Assembly: GCF_001652915.1 (NCBI RefSeq)
Contig: NZ_BBQI01000076.1
Location: forward strand, 1 to 64,000
Direction: 5' to 3'
Origin: Cupriavidus sp. D384
Lineage (GTDB): Bacteria; Pseudomonadota; Gammaproteobacteria; Burkholderiales; Burkholderiaceae
DNA: 64,000 nucleotides
Shown piece by piece: positions 53,831 through 63,529 of this stretch. The number at the start of each line of letters is the position of its first letter. Positions within the stretch are counted from its first letter, which is position 1. The translations under genes and the position numbers were made by a program. The notes beneath the pieces are model-generated. The model saw nothing but the letters and a program-made list of their open reading frames with translations. It was not told the DNA's origin and did not search any database.

Positions 53831-54356
53831 GCGTGGCGGTGAATCCCATGTACCTACCCCGGCCGCGCTTGGTAGCACGCCACGGCGCTTAAGCGGCATG
53901 CACGCCTTCAAGGATCGCCAGCGGCATCCCCACGAAGGCCACGGCGACCCCGACGGCACGGTAGAACCTATTCGGCGTGTGGCTGGCGTTGAGCGTGGTC
54001 ACGATCGGCTGGCCAGCAATCCGCCGATCGCACAAGTGAGACGGAAGAAATGCTTGAATCGCACAGGATGGATGGCGGCGAAGGTAAGCGTGCAATCCGA
54101 AGCGAAAGACAACCGCTTCCCGCGAACAGACCTCAGGCGTGGAAGCGGTCGAAGCGCAATCGGCGAGACTCGCAACGGCGTAGGTGCGACTTTACACGGC
54201 AATTTCTCCTCATTGATCTTTCGAGAACTGGCTCGCTGTGGGCGGCTCTCCAGTGTTCTCGTGAACTTTGCGATGTGAGACGATCTGGCATGACACTTGC
54301 GATGTCATTACCGCGTGGGCCTTTCTCACGCTGAACACCTCTCCAAGGAGACCATC
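53831..54356. other. Remnant region before the lysine-rich gene
   Basis: No intact gene. A minus-strand frame around 53889-54095 ends in a hydrophobic helix (AVGVAVAFVGMPLAILEG) that could be the tail of a small membrane protein. The last 50 bases hold the promoter and the ribosome site (AAGGAG at 54345) of the next gene. Confidence 0.4.
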
Positions 54357-54572
54357 ATGAAGAAGGACAAGGGGACAGCGAGTGACGACACTCGGAAGAA
54401 GGATAAGAAGGCGGAGAAGAAATCCGAAGGCAAGAAGGCAGACAAAAAGTCCAGTGATCGTTCTTCGGCGTCGGCTAAGAAGTCGAAGAACGGAAAGAAG
54501 GCAAAGAGCGAGACAACGGCTGGCAAGGAAGACCGTGCTGATCGTGGCAAGAAGCAGCGGAAAAGTTCTTAG
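54357..54572 (+). CDS. Lysine-rich, disordered small protein
   Basis: A 71-residue protein from the ATG at 54357, with an excellent ribosome site (AAGGAG, six bases before). It is almost wholly lysine, serine, aspartate and alanine (MKKDKGTASDDTRKKDKKAE onward) with no hydrophobic core. It resembles small histone-H1-like or nucleic-acid-binding basic proteins of Burkholderiales in composition, but lacks their AAKK/PAKK repeats. It probably binds nucleic acid; inference only. Confidence 0.65.
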   Translation: MKKDKGTASDDTRKKDKKAEKKSEGKKADKKSSDRSSASAKKSKNGKKAKSETTAGKEDRADRGKKQRKSS

Positions 54573-55133
54573 TTTAGGCGTATCGTCACGCACTAATCTG
54601 TCCGGTTTCATCGCGCTTACCTTCATCAAATCCATCCCATGGGTACCGCTCGAACCGCCGCGGGTGGGTGTCGACGTCTTCCCCCGGAAGGCATCCACCC
54701 GGACAAAAATAACTTCGTAGTTGCTGGCTCCGGTTGGCGTCGCCGTCGGACGTGGGGCCCACGCTGGCATCTGCGATCGGTCGCCATTGAGCGCAAGCAA
54801 CACGTGTGCTGCTTGCACGATGTGCGGTGACGCCGCAGCGGCACAGGCCACCGCTCGGGGGATATGAAGGATCAGTGACGGCAACTTTTGCGTGAAAAAG
54901 GGCTGCCCGGTGAAGGAAAGCTACGAGAGTAGCAATAGCATCGGGCTGCCCGCCCGCTTAACGCCGCGAACCTTGATGCTGCGCGCTGAAGCCTACGACG
55001 CAGGCCTGCGCGCCGGTGAAGTCATCGGCGCGCAGGCCATTGGTATCGACACTCCGCGAATGACCCTGCGGATGACGCCATGCAGAGGCCGCCTTCGAAG
55101 CGACCGAACCGCCCTCCTCGCTCGCCCTCAACC
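54573..55133. other. Intergenic, no gene recognised
   Basis: A plus-strand frame at 54892-55137 opens with MKKGCPVKESYESSNSIGLP but has no recognisable content and runs into the autotransporter gene tail-to-tail, so I do not call it. No clear terminator is visible for the autotransporter. Confidence 0.4.
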
Positions 55134-58100
55134 CTAGAATCTCCAGCGCAATCCCAACGTGCCGGTATGGTCCTGGTTTCCGCCACCGAACTGGCCGGTA
55201 TAGCGCAAGCCAAGCGTTGCCATGGGCGAGATGGCGAAGTCGGCGCGCAGTTCGGCCAGCGCCGCGTTCTGCGCGATCGGTGCACCCGTTACCGTGAACG
55301 GCTGGCTGCCATCGAAAGCCAGCGTGGTAGCCGGGCGTACGTCGCCGAACGCATGGCGCCAGCCGGCTCCGACGTAGAACGCCGCCTCAGTGCCGCCAAA
55401 CTGGACGCGCGCGCTGGTACGCAGGCCGAGCGTTGTGGTGGTCAACGTGTTGCTATCGCCTGGGCTGTGCAGGGCGGCCGAGCCGCCCGCCTCCGCGAAG
55501 CTGCGCGTGCGTGTGTCGCTCCACGCCACGCCCCCGTACGGCTCGAGCTGGATGGTTGCCGATAGAGGCATGGCGAAGCCGGCTTCCGTGAAGACTTGCG
55601 CGGTGCTGGCGTGATAGCTGGCGGTCAGGGACTGCACCGTACTGCCGCCGAGGCTGGCCTGCCGGTCCGTGTCGGCGTCGTGCCAGCTATAGGCGGTACC
55701 GAACAGCCATTTGAGCTTGCCGCCGCCAAGCGCGAATGCGCGGCCGCCGTAGAGCGTCGCGCTGAATGAATCGGTGATGGCGCGCGACGACCGTTCGCTC
55801 ACTCGCAGCGTACTGTTGGCGTAGCCGAACGCGCCGCCGATGCGCCAGCCTTGCCCCACCGCACCGTCGCCACCCAGATAGAAGCCGCCAGTCTGCTGGC
55901 GCACGCGCGCTGCATCTGCGCTTCCATGAAAGGTCTGCCAGTTGCCAAGCACTTCCACCCACAGCGGCTGGGCGGCGGAAATGGGCAGTGCGGCAGCCGG
56001 CAGGAGGCCACCAAGCTGGGCGATGGGCGCGCCGGGCAGCATGCCGGCGGACAGGCTGTCATTCAAATGCGCCAGCGGCAGCGCCCGCGCCCCACCCGCC
56101 AGGGTCATCAGACCCGTGGACACGCTTGCGTGGGCCTCCCCGGAAAGGCTGTCGAAGACGGCCGGCGGCGCGCCCTCGGGCAACGTCACCACGGCTTCGT
56201 GCACCGGGTTGCTGTCCGGCAGGGTCTCCAGTGCGTTAGCCACGGCACGCTGGTTGCCGGTGACTGCGGCATCGGCAAAGCGCATCGCACGCGCGGTGCC
56301 CCCGCCAGCGCCACCACCTGCGCCCGGAACGAGCGGCGAGACGGGCGGCACGGGGTCCGTCACCACCTTGCGCGTGAGTGCCAGGGTGACTTCATTGGCG
56401 CCATAGGTCAGCGTCGGGTCGAGGAACGCGTAGTTCGAGCTGACCGATGCAAAGCGGCCCTGCACCGTGCCGGCGGTCAGGATGCTGTAGCGGCGCGTGG
56501 ACGCGAAGTTGCCGTCGGGGCCGGCATGGACCACCGCACCGCCCAGTGTGGCTGTACCGCTCACCGCAACGCGGTCGCTGGCCGACGATGCCGGGTCGGC
56601 TTCCACTCGATAGGTCGAACCCGACGCCAGCGTCAAGTTGCCGTTGACCGTCAGCGTGCCGATGGAATTGCCCGGTGCCAGCGTGCCGCCCGATGCAATC
56701 ACGGTACTTCCGACGCTGCCAGCGCCGCTCAGCGTGGCGCCGTTGTTCACCGTGACCGCCCCTGCCACACTGCCGTTCACGGCCAGCGTGCCCGCGTTCA
56801 CCGTCGTCGCCCCGGTATAGGTGTTCGCGCCGCTCAGCGTCAGCGTGCCAGCGCCGATCTTGACCAGCCCCCCGCCGCTGCCGCCACCGGCCCCGCCATC
56901 CTCGATCGTGCCGCTTACGGTGGTGGACGTGTTGTTGCCCCCTACGGTCAGGACGTTCTGGCCAAGCTGGAAGCGCCCCGCCCCGGCGATGGCGCCGGCG
57001 GTGATCCGATGGTCGAACGCCGGACCGGACGTGCCCGAGAAATCGACCCAGCCCCCGGCCTCCGTCACCAGCGAGGCGTTGCCAGCGGTACTCCAGCCCC
57101 AGAACTCGGTGTAGCTGCCACTGCGGGTCGTCACCTGGCTGTTACCGCCGGTGCTGCCCTCCTGAAACGACATCACGCCGCCGTTGTTGACAATCGTCGC
57201 ATTGGCCGCCGTGCTGCTGCCGAGCAGGTATGTGAACCCGCCGAGGTTCGTCACCTGCGCATTGCCAAGGCTGCCTGCGCCGAAGAGTTGGATGTAGCCG
57301 GATCGATTGACTACCTGTCGGCCACCGAGATCAAAGTTCCCATACAGGCGAAGCGTGCCGCCATCGACACTGACCCCGCCAGTGCCCAGCGCCCCATTGA
57401 CGTTTGCGCTCAGCGTGCCAGCACTGACCAGCGTGCCACCGGCATAGGTGTTCACGGCGTTCAGGTCGAGCGTGGCGCTCCCCGCCTTGGTCAGACTGCC
57501 GGGGCCGTCGATGATACCGTTGTACGTGAGCGTGCCGTTCGTCACCTCGAACGTACCGCCCCCCGCCCCGAGCGTCGTTGCGCGCGCCGTGGTCATGGCT
57601 GCGGTAGTCCGCAGCGTGCCGCCGTTCAACCCAAGTGTGCCGGCTGGCGCGCCAAGGTTGGCGTCCGAGGCAATCGCCAGCGTACCGCCCAGGATTTGCC
57701 AGCTTGTGATATCGGTATTGGTACCGGCGAGGGTCCAGACCGAGGCACCGATTTTCTGGAAATGCTCGAAGCCACGATAAAGGCCGGCGTTGCCGATGCC
57801 GCCACTCAATGTGGCAGCGCCGGTGTCGCCAGCCAGCACAAACGTGTCATCCGTGCCGTAGGCTTCGATTCTCCCCACGACGCTGTTGGTCCAGAACTCG
57901 AAGCGGTTCGTGCCGCCCGTGAACTGGACAGCCGCCAAGCCGGGGCCGCCTGCTACGATGGTCCCCTTGTTGACGATGGTCAGGTTGCTGCCGAGCACGC
58001 CCACGCCGCCGGCGCCTGCGGCGCCGTTAGCTGCCCGCGAACCATCCATGTTCATGCCGCCCGAGCCACCGGCGCCTCCCGCGCCACCCATGATCATGCC

Positions 58101-58997
58101 CTCGTTTAGCAGCGTGGACCCGCTGGCCAGCTCCATGCCGCTGCCCCCCACCCCGCCCTTTCCTCCCAGGCTGCCGTAGAGATCGTAGACGCCGTCGCCG
58201 CCGTTGCCCCCGGCCCCGCCGTTGCCGCCCGCCACCACGGCATTTGCTTCGATATGTACGGTGGCCGCACTGCTCACCAATATGCCGACACCGCCGTCGC
58301 CGCCGTTGCCGGCGCCCGAGAAGCCGGGCATCGGTTTTGACGCGCCGCCATTCCCGCCGCTGCCACCCGAGCCGCCGTACACCGCGCCGCCCGCCTTCAC
58401 AAGGATATCGGCGCTACCCGCGTGGATCAGGCCGTATCCGCCTTCGCCGCCACCGCCGCCGCCGCCCTGGTAGCCCGCTTGCGGGTCGGTCGCATCGCTT
58501 CCACCGTTGCCGCCCCGGCCGCCGTTGCCGCCGAACACTGCGGTGGAGATGGTAGTCGGCACGGCAGCCCTGACCATGCCATCTGCCCCACCTCCGCCGC
58601 CGCCGCCACCGCCCCCTGTGAACCAGGCATAGTCGAATTGCCCGTCGCCACCATTGCCGCCGAACTGGCCTGGCGCGGTACCCGCTGTGCCGGCCAGCCC
58701 CAGCGGCGTTGTCTGAGACGAACTGATGCCACCCGAGCCACCGGCCCCGTTGCGAGCGCCACCGCCGCCACCAGTCCCGTCGCCATCGAACACCGTAAGA
58801 CCGCTCTGCCCAGCCTGGCCCGCGAGGTAGCCGCCCCACCCACCTGGTAGGAAGGCAGTGTAGCCCCCGGCACCGCCGTTCCCGCCAGAGGCTTGTGCCG
58901 GCGACACGGCAACGGACATCGTGAAGAGGGCGACGGCGCCGGCAATGGCGCGCAGGCACGGCTGTTCACCGGCGGAGAGACTCGAATGTCTTGTCAT
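55134..58997 (-). CDS. Glycine-rich autotransporter (type V secretion)
   Basis: A 1,287-residue surface protein. Residues 1-36 are a long signal peptide (AIAGAVALFTMSVAVSPAQA). Residues 37-340 are extremely glycine-rich with GGxGGxGG runs, then a beta-helical passenger with the usual PATR-type repeats (LTKAGSATLDLNAVNTYAGG, GTLTLSGANTYTGATTVNAG, TLAPGNSIGTLTVNGNLTL). A proline/glycine linker near 930-960 leads to the autotransporter beta-barrel (about 1020-1287), which ends LGLRWRF with the expected terminal Phe. It would present the passenger on the outer membrane, as an adhesin or in biofilm formation. The ATG at 58997 has a poor ribosome site. It stands alone. Confidence 0.9.
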   Translation of the reverse strand: MTRHSSLSAGEQPCLRAIAGAVALFTMSVAVSPAQASGGNGGAGGYTAFLPGGWGGYLAGQAGQSGLTVFDGDGTGGGGGARNGAGGSGGISSSQTTPLGLAGTAGTAPGQFGGNGGDGQFDYAWFTGGGGGGGGGGADGMVRAAVPTTISTAVFGGNGGRGGNGGSDATDPQAGYQGGGGGGGEGGYGLIHAGSADILVKAGGAVYGGSGGSGGNGGASKPMPGFSGAGNGGDGGVGILVSSAATVHIEANAVVAGGNGGAGGNGGDGVYDLYGSLGGKGGVGGSGMELASGSTLLNEGMIMGGAGGAGGSGGMNMDGSRAANGAAGAGGVGVLGSNLTIVNKGTIVAGGPGLAAVQFTGGTNRFEFWTNSVVGRIEAYGTDDTFVLAGDTGAATLSGGIGNAGLYRGFEHFQKIGASVWTLAGTNTDITSWQILGGTLAIASDANLGAPAGTLGLNGGTLRTTAAMTTARATTLGAGGGTFEVTNGTLTYNGIIDGPGSLTKAGSATLDLNAVNTYAGGTLVSAGTLSANVNGALGTGGVSVDGGTLRLYGNFDLGGRQVVNRSGYIQLFGAGSLGNAQVTNLGGFTYLLGSSTAANATIVNNGGVMSFQEGSTGGNSQVTTRSGSYTEFWGWSTAGNASLVTEAGGWVDFSGTSGPAFDHRITAGAIAGAGRFQLGQNVLTVGGNNTSTTVSGTIEDGGAGGGSGGGLVKIGAGTLTLSGANTYTGATTVNAGTLAVNGSVAGAVTVNNGATLSGAGSVGSTVIASGGTLAPGNSIGTLTVNGNLTLASGSTYRVEADPASSASDRVAVSGTATLGGAVVHAGPDGNFASTRRYSILTAGTVQGRFASVSSNYAFLDPTLTYGANEVTLALTRKVVTDPVPPVSPLVPGAGGGAGGGTARAMRFADAAVTGNQRAVANALETLPDSNPVHEAVVTLPEGAPPAVFDSLSGEAHASVSTGLMTLAGGARALPLAHLNDSLSAGMLPGAPIAQLGGLLPAAALPISAAQPLWVEVLGNWQTFHGSADAARVRQQTGGFYLGGDGAVGQGWRIGGAFGYANSTLRVSERSSRAITDSFSATLYGGRAFALGGGKLKWLFGTAYSWHDADTDRQASLGGSTVQSLTASYHASTAQVFTEAGFAMPLSATIQLEPYGGVAWSDTRTRSFAEAGGSAALHSPGDSNTLTTTTLGLRTSARVQFGGTEAAFYVGAGWRHAFGDVRPATTLAFDGSQPFTVTGAPIAQNAALAELRADFAISPMATLGLRYTGQFGGGNQDHTGTLGLRWRF

Positions 58998-59349
58998 GCG
59001 GATTTTTAACCGGCCAAGCCGGCGACCTTTTTTACGCGCGGCAGCCGTCTGCTTGCTGGCTATGTCCGCGCTTTCATTGTTTTAATGTGCGGGCGCCCGT
59101 GCGAACCTCAGCGGCGCCGGCGAAAAGCCGCAACGGCATAGGCGACTGGTCCCTCGGGACCGGATTTTCGCATTTTACGGATCGAAAGATGCGTTTACGT
59201 GGCTTGGAAGCGCTGCGGCCTGCAGGCTCCGTGTTGCTTTTGAACCACTACGAAAGGCTTATGTCGATTCCGAGGCATCATCGATCAAACATCGACTGGC
59301 ATAACCGAGCGGCGATAAGAGGTGCCGGCTACAGATGCAGAAGCGCCCT
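58998..59349. other. Intergenic region upstream of the autotransporter
   Basis: About 350 bases without a gene, between the autotransporter start and the stop of the luciferase-like oxidoreductase. It must contain the autotransporter promoter on the minus strand. I see no clear operator. Confidence 0.5.
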
Positions 59350-60372
59350 TCAACGCCACCCGAGACCGGGAGACACCTGCTGCAGAACGGTCTCAATGAC
59401 GTGGGCGCAATATTCCACGCCGAGCTGGTTCGGGATCGTCAGCAGTAGCGTATCCGCCGCGGCGATGGCCTCATCCTTTGCCAACATGTCGATGAGTACG
59501 TCAGGTTCTGCAGCGTAATTCCGCCCAAAAATCTTCTGCACGTCATCCTCGAGGAAGCCGAAGGTGTCCGCGGTCTGCGTGCCACGACCGAAATACGCCC
59601 GGTCCTGCTCGTTGACCAAGGGGAAGATGCTACGGGTCACCGAGACCCGCGGCTCCCGGGTATGACCTGCCTCTTTCCATGCGGCGCGGTATGCGCGAAT
59701 CTGCTCGGCTTGCTGGATATGGAGAGGACGCCCGGATTCGTCGTTCTTCAGCGTCGAGGCCTGCAGGTTCATACCCATTCTGGCGGCCCATTGCGCCGTC
59801 GCATTTGCGCCCGAACCCCACCAGATGCGGTCCCGGAGGCCTTCGGAATGCGGCTCGACCCGTAGCAGTCCTGGTGGGTTGGCAAACATCGGCCGCGGGT
59901 TCGGCTGCGCGAAGCCCTTGCCTTGCAGGACTTCGTAGAACACCTCTGTATGCTGCCGTGCCAGATCGGCGTGGCTTTCGCCTTCGGCAGGCGCGTAGCC
60001 GAAATAGCGCCACCCGTCCACGACCTGCTCACCGGAGCCTCGGCTGATGCCAAGCTGCAGCCGGCCGCCGGAAATCAAATCAACCGCACCGGCTTCCTCC
60101 GCCATGTACAGAGGGTTTTCGTAACGCATGTCGATGACCCCGGTGCCGATCTCGATGCGTCTGGTTCTCGCGCCGACTGCCGCAAGCAGCGGGAATGGCG
60201 AGGCCAACTGCTGCGCAAAGTGATGGACGCGGAAGAATGCCCCATCCGCGCCCAGTTCCTCGGCAGCGACAGCCAGCTCGATCGATTGCAGCAGCACATC
60301 GGCCGCGGTCCTCGTGCGAGAGCTCGGGCTTTGGCCCCAATGGCCGAAAGAGAGAAAGCCGATCTTTTTCAT
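59350..60372 (-). CDS. LLM-class flavin-dependent oxidoreductase
   Basis: A 340-residue luciferase-like monooxygenase. Family marks: SIELAVAAEELGADGAFFRV followed by HHFAQQLASPFPLLAAVGAR, RIEIGTGVIDMRYENPLYMA, and GRLQLGISRGSGEQVVDGW. It uses reduced flavin; the substrate is unknown. It lies 84 bases after a short-chain dehydrogenase gene on the same strand and may share its transcript. Confidence 0.88.
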   Translation of the reverse strand: MKKIGFLSFGHWGQSPSSRTRTAADVLLQSIELAVAAEELGADGAFFRVHHFAQQLASPFPLLAAVGARTRRIEIGTGVIDMRYENPLYMAEEAGAVDLISGGRLQLGISRGSGEQVVDGWRYFGYAPAEGESHADLARQHTEVFYEVLQGKGFAQPNPRPMFANPPGLLRVEPHSEGLRDRIWWGSGANATAQWAARMGMNLQASTLKNDESGRPLHIQQAEQIRAYRAAWKEAGHTREPRVSVTRSIFPLVNEQDRAYFGRGTQTADTFGFLEDDVQKIFGRNYAAEPDVLIDMLAKDEAIAAADTLLLTIPNQLGVEYCAHVIETVLQQVSPGLGWR

Positions 60373-60456
60373 GACGGTGTACTACAGTGGTGCTCCGATT
60401 CGGGTTGGCGGGTCGCGCGTCAGTCGGTCAATCAGCGGGTAATCCGGGACGGCGGC

Positions 60457-61317
60457 CTATTCCGCCGGGAAGTCTGTCGAGGCTGACAGCATCTTCCATA
60501 TTTCCGTTTCCGTGGCCACATACGCGTTTTTCTCGGCGATAGCTTGCAGCGTATCGGTCCCGAGCGGCAAGCGCAACGGCGGTGTTTCCGCGTCGACCAG
60601 CGCGACGACAGCAGTTGCCAACCGCTCTGGATCGCCGGGCTGGTTGTGATTGATGACAACGGCAAGCTCGCGCAGCTTGCCCGAGCTCTCGGCGTAGTCG
60701 TCGATGACGTCCGTGCCGACCACAAGCGACGATGTGTCAAGGAAATCCGTGCGGAAGAATCCGGGCTCGATCATGGTTGCATGGATGCCGAGCGGCTTCA
60801 GTTCCGCCTGCAGCGCTTCGGTGATGCCCTCGACCGCGAACTTCGTCGAGCTATACACGCCGACGCCCGCTGACGCCTGATAACCCACGATCGACGACAG
60901 GTTGATGACGTGGCCCGAACGCTGCTTGCGCATCGTCGGCAGCACCGCTCGCGTCACGCGCAGCAAGCCGAAAACGTTGGTTTCATAGATACGGCGGATG
61001 TCGGCGTCGCTCGATTCTTCGATGGCAGCAAGCAGACCGAACCCCGCATTGTTGATCAGTACGTCGATGCGACCGAACCTGTCGATGGCGGCATCGACGG
61101 CGGCGTTGACTTGGGCTTCGTCCGTCACGTCGAGGGGAACCGCCAGCAGCGCAGGCGATTCGCCCAGCCGCTCGACGATTGCGGAGGCATTTCGACCCGT
61201 GGCAACTACCGCGTTGCCATCGGCAAGGGCTGCCTTCGCCATCAGCGCGCCAAGACCGCGCGTTGCACCGGTAATGAACCAGACGCGCTTGAACTGTTCT
61301 TTCGTATGGGTAGTCAT
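60457..61317 (-). CDS. Short-chain dehydrogenase/reductase
   Basis: A 286-residue classical SDR. The nucleotide site is FITGATRGLGALMAKAAL (TGxxxGxG), with NNAGFG in the middle and the catalytic Ser-Tyr-Lys set NLSSIVGYQ and YSSTKFAVEG. VVATGRNASAIVERL after the first strand suggests NADPH preference. CAGGAG precedes the ATG. Between the MFS and LLM genes on the same strand. Confidence 0.9.
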   Translation of the reverse strand: MTTHTKEQFKRVWFITGATRGLGALMAKAALADGNAVVATGRNASAIVERLGESPALLAVPLDVTDEAQVNAAVDAAIDRFGRIDVLINNAGFGLLAAIEESSDADIRRIYETNVFGLLRVTRAVLPTMRKQRSGHVINLSSIVGYQASAGVGVYSSTKFAVEGITEALQAELKPLGIHATMIEPGFFRTDFLDTSSLVVGTDVIDDYAESSGKLRELAVVINHNQPGDPERLATAVVALVDAETPPLRLPLGTDTLQAIAEKNAYVATETEIWKMLSASTDFPAE

Positions 61318-61356
61318 GAGTTGCTCCTGAGTGGGGGTGAAATTCGATGAACGGGC

Positions 61357-62550
61357 TCAGCATTGCTGGCGTCCCAACACCGCACCCGCCCGATCCGGGA
61401 TGATGCGGGGACTTCTGGCGGCGAGGGCGATCACCGTCGCGACACCCAACGCCAAGACACCGATCAATGCGCCAGCGACACCGATCTCGGGCAGACCAAG
61501 CGCGCCGATGACGTTGCCGCCAACGACCGCACCCATACCGATTCCGGCGTTGAAGATGGAAACGCTGAGCGATGCCGTCACGTCTTGGAGCTCAGGAGGC
61601 ACTGCACGAATCGTCCGGACGTGGTTGGTCACGAACCCGGCCGCGTGTGCGGCTCCCCAGACCGCGAGCGCCGCCATAGCGGCGAGATGGCTATCCAGTA
61701 GGTAGGGAAAAGCGGCCATGGCGAGTCCGGCGATGACAACGGCGGCGACTGCCGCACGTAGAGGATTCACATCCACGAACCGGCCAGCAATTTCATTGCC
61801 AACGATGCCCGCAACGCCGAACCCCATCAGGATCCAGCCGGTCGAGGTACTGCTGAAATGCCCGACCCGCGTCAGTAGGTCGGCGAGGTAGGTGTAGGAC
61901 GTAAACATGGCCGTCAAGGCGAGAAAAGACATCGCCAGATGGCTCACGATTTTGGGTTGGATCAGCGACCTGAAAGACGCATGGGTGGTGTCCTCGGGCA
62001 GCGCCTCCATGCGGGGAAAGAACTTCCACATCAGGAGCGCCATGGTGGCGCAGAGTGCGGCGCCGGCGGCAAATGCCATCCGCCATCCAAACGCGTCGGC
62101 CAATATCGTGGTGATAGGCGATCCGATGACGCTAGCGATGGACACGCCGGCGAATACTGTGGAGATGGCGCGTCCGGCGTTGCCTGGCTCGGATATCCGG
62201 GCCGCTGTCGATGTAGCCATACTCCAGAACACGGGCAGCGCCAGGGCCGAAGCGATCCGTCCGGCCGCCAGTACCCCATAGTTCGGTGCCATCGCTGCGA
62301 TGGCCGCACCGACGGCGGTGACCGCGAGGACGCCGGTGAAGAGCTGTCGCCGCTCGACCCGTCGCAACGCGAGCGTCAGGAAGGGGCCCGTTATCGCCAC
62401 GGTGAAAGCGAAGGCAGTGACCAGCAACCCGACCTGCGGCACCGGCACGTCAAGATCCTGCGCGATCAGCGGAATGACGCCGATGATATTGAATTCATTG
62501 GTGAGCATCGCAAAGGCGGCTGCGGCCAACAGGGGAACCGGAAGTTTCAT
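61357..62550 (-). CDS. MFS transporter, AraJ/SotB-like exporter
   Basis: A 397-residue protein with twelve predicted hydrophobic segments. The start at 62550 (MKLPVPLLAAAAFAMLTNEF) matches the family; a longer frame to 62628 adds a proline-rich leader. DVPVPQVGLLVTAFAFTVAI, the loop LALRRVERRQLFTG (the MFS motif A position) and LALPVFWSMATSTAARI are typical of DHA1 sugar/drug-efflux members (AraJ, SotB, YdhP). It ends 39 bases before the SDR gene that follows on the same strand. Confidence 0.88.
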   Translation of the reverse strand: MKLPVPLLAAAAFAMLTNEFNIIGVIPLIAQDLDVPVPQVGLLVTAFAFTVAITGPFLTLALRRVERRQLFTGVLAVTAVGAAIAAMAPNYGVLAAGRIASALALPVFWSMATSTAARISEPGNAGRAISTVFAGVSIASVIGSPITTILADAFGWRMAFAAGAALCATMALLMWKFFPRMEALPEDTTHASFRSLIQPKIVSHLAMSFLALTAMFTSYTYLADLLTRVGHFSSTSTGWILMGFGVAGIVGNEIAGRFVDVNPLRAAVAAVVIAGLAMAAFPYLLDSHLAAMAALAVWGAAHAAGFVTNHVRTIRAVPPELQDVTASLSVSIFNAGIGMGAVVGGNVIGALGLPEIGVAGALIGVLALGVATVIALAARSPRIIPDRAGAVLGRQQC

Positions 62551-62686
62551 GATCTCTGTCCTCGCGCGCGGTCCCGGCCCGGCTGGTGGCTGCACCGCAT
62601 GATCAATCGGGGGGGGCGCCAACCGCAAGGGCCGGCGCGTGGAGACTTTTCCAGAGGCGGCGGCGCGATACCGGCCGCCCTGCTTC

Positions 62687-63418
62687 TTAGAAATCCTGCA
62701 CCGTGGGACGGATCACGATCTCATTCACGTCGACGGACGCAGGCTGGGCGATGGCATATGCGATAGCCTGGGCAATCGCATCGGCCGGAATGGCCATCTT
62801 GTAGAAATCGACGACGAAATCTCGGCTGTCTTTGTCACCGGAGCCGAACTTGAGATCGGTGTCGATCGCCCCAGGTGAGATGACGGTGGTGCGAATGTTG
62901 CCGCCGACCTCGTGCCGCAGTCCTTCGGAAATGGCGCGGACCGCGAACTTGGTGCCCGAATACACCGTACCGCCCGGGCTGAAGACTTTCAGCCCGACAA
63001 TCGACGCGATGTTCACAAAATGACCGAATTGCTGCTGTTCAAAGACCGGGAGCGCCGCAGCAACGCCGTAGAGAAGCCCTTTGATGTTGATGTCGATCAT
63101 GCGGTCCCATTCTTCAGTCTTCCGAAGCGTCAGGGGCGCGATGGCCATCAGCCCGGCGTTGTTCACCATCACATCGAGACGGCCGTGCTGGGCGACGACA
63201 TTGCTGACCAGGCGATCGACCTGCGCCTGGTCGGTGACATCGACGTGATGCGCGGACGCCTTGCCGCCTTTTGCCTGAATATCGGCAGCGATTTGCTTGA
63301 GCTCGTCTATGCGACGCGCGGCCAGTGCGACGGTTGCGCCTTGCGAGGCCAGCAGCCTTGCGGTGGCTTCTCCGATTCCACTCGATGCACCGGTGATGAG
63401 GACGACTTTGCTTGACAT
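62687..63418 (-). CDS. Short-chain dehydrogenase/reductase
   Basis: A 243-residue classical SDR: LITGASSGIGEATARLL (cofactor site), NNAGLMAIAPL, catalytic NIASIVGLK and YSGTKFAVRA. It resembles the YdfG/NADP-dependent serine-dehydrogenase-like group often found next to LysR regulators. GGAG precedes the ATG. It is divergent from the LysR gene at 63530 with 111 bases between, which should hold the regulator's binding site. Confidence 0.9.
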   Translation of the reverse strand: MSSKVVLITGASSGIGEATARLLASQGATVALAARRIDELKQIAADIQAKGGKASAHHVDVTDQAQVDRLVSNVVAQHGRLDVMVNNAGLMAIAPLTLRKTEEWDRMIDINIKGLLYGVAAALPVFEQQQFGHFVNIASIVGLKVFSPGGTVYSGTKFAVRAISEGLRHEVGGNIRTTVISPGAIDTDLKFGSGDKDSRDFVVDFYKMAIPADAIAQAIAYAIAQPASVDVNEIVIRPTVQDF

Positions 63419-63529
63419 GACTGTTCTCCAAGGGAGGTTGAACTGCTTGGAGACAAGTCTCGGCTACGGAGCGATTTTTGATTAGACTAGAATATCTGGA
63501 ATCTCTTTTCCACGTATGCAAAAGTCACC

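Noticed and set aside
54210..54884. A 224-codon minus-strand frame opposite the lysine-rich gene
   Set aside because: It is the antisense image of the lysine-rich coding sequence, which explains its phenylalanine/leucine-rich runs. It has no ribosome site.
55851..58109. A 752-codon plus-strand frame inside the autotransporter
   Set aside because: It is antisense to the glycine-rich and beta-helix repeats; the product is arginine/alanine-rich without domains.
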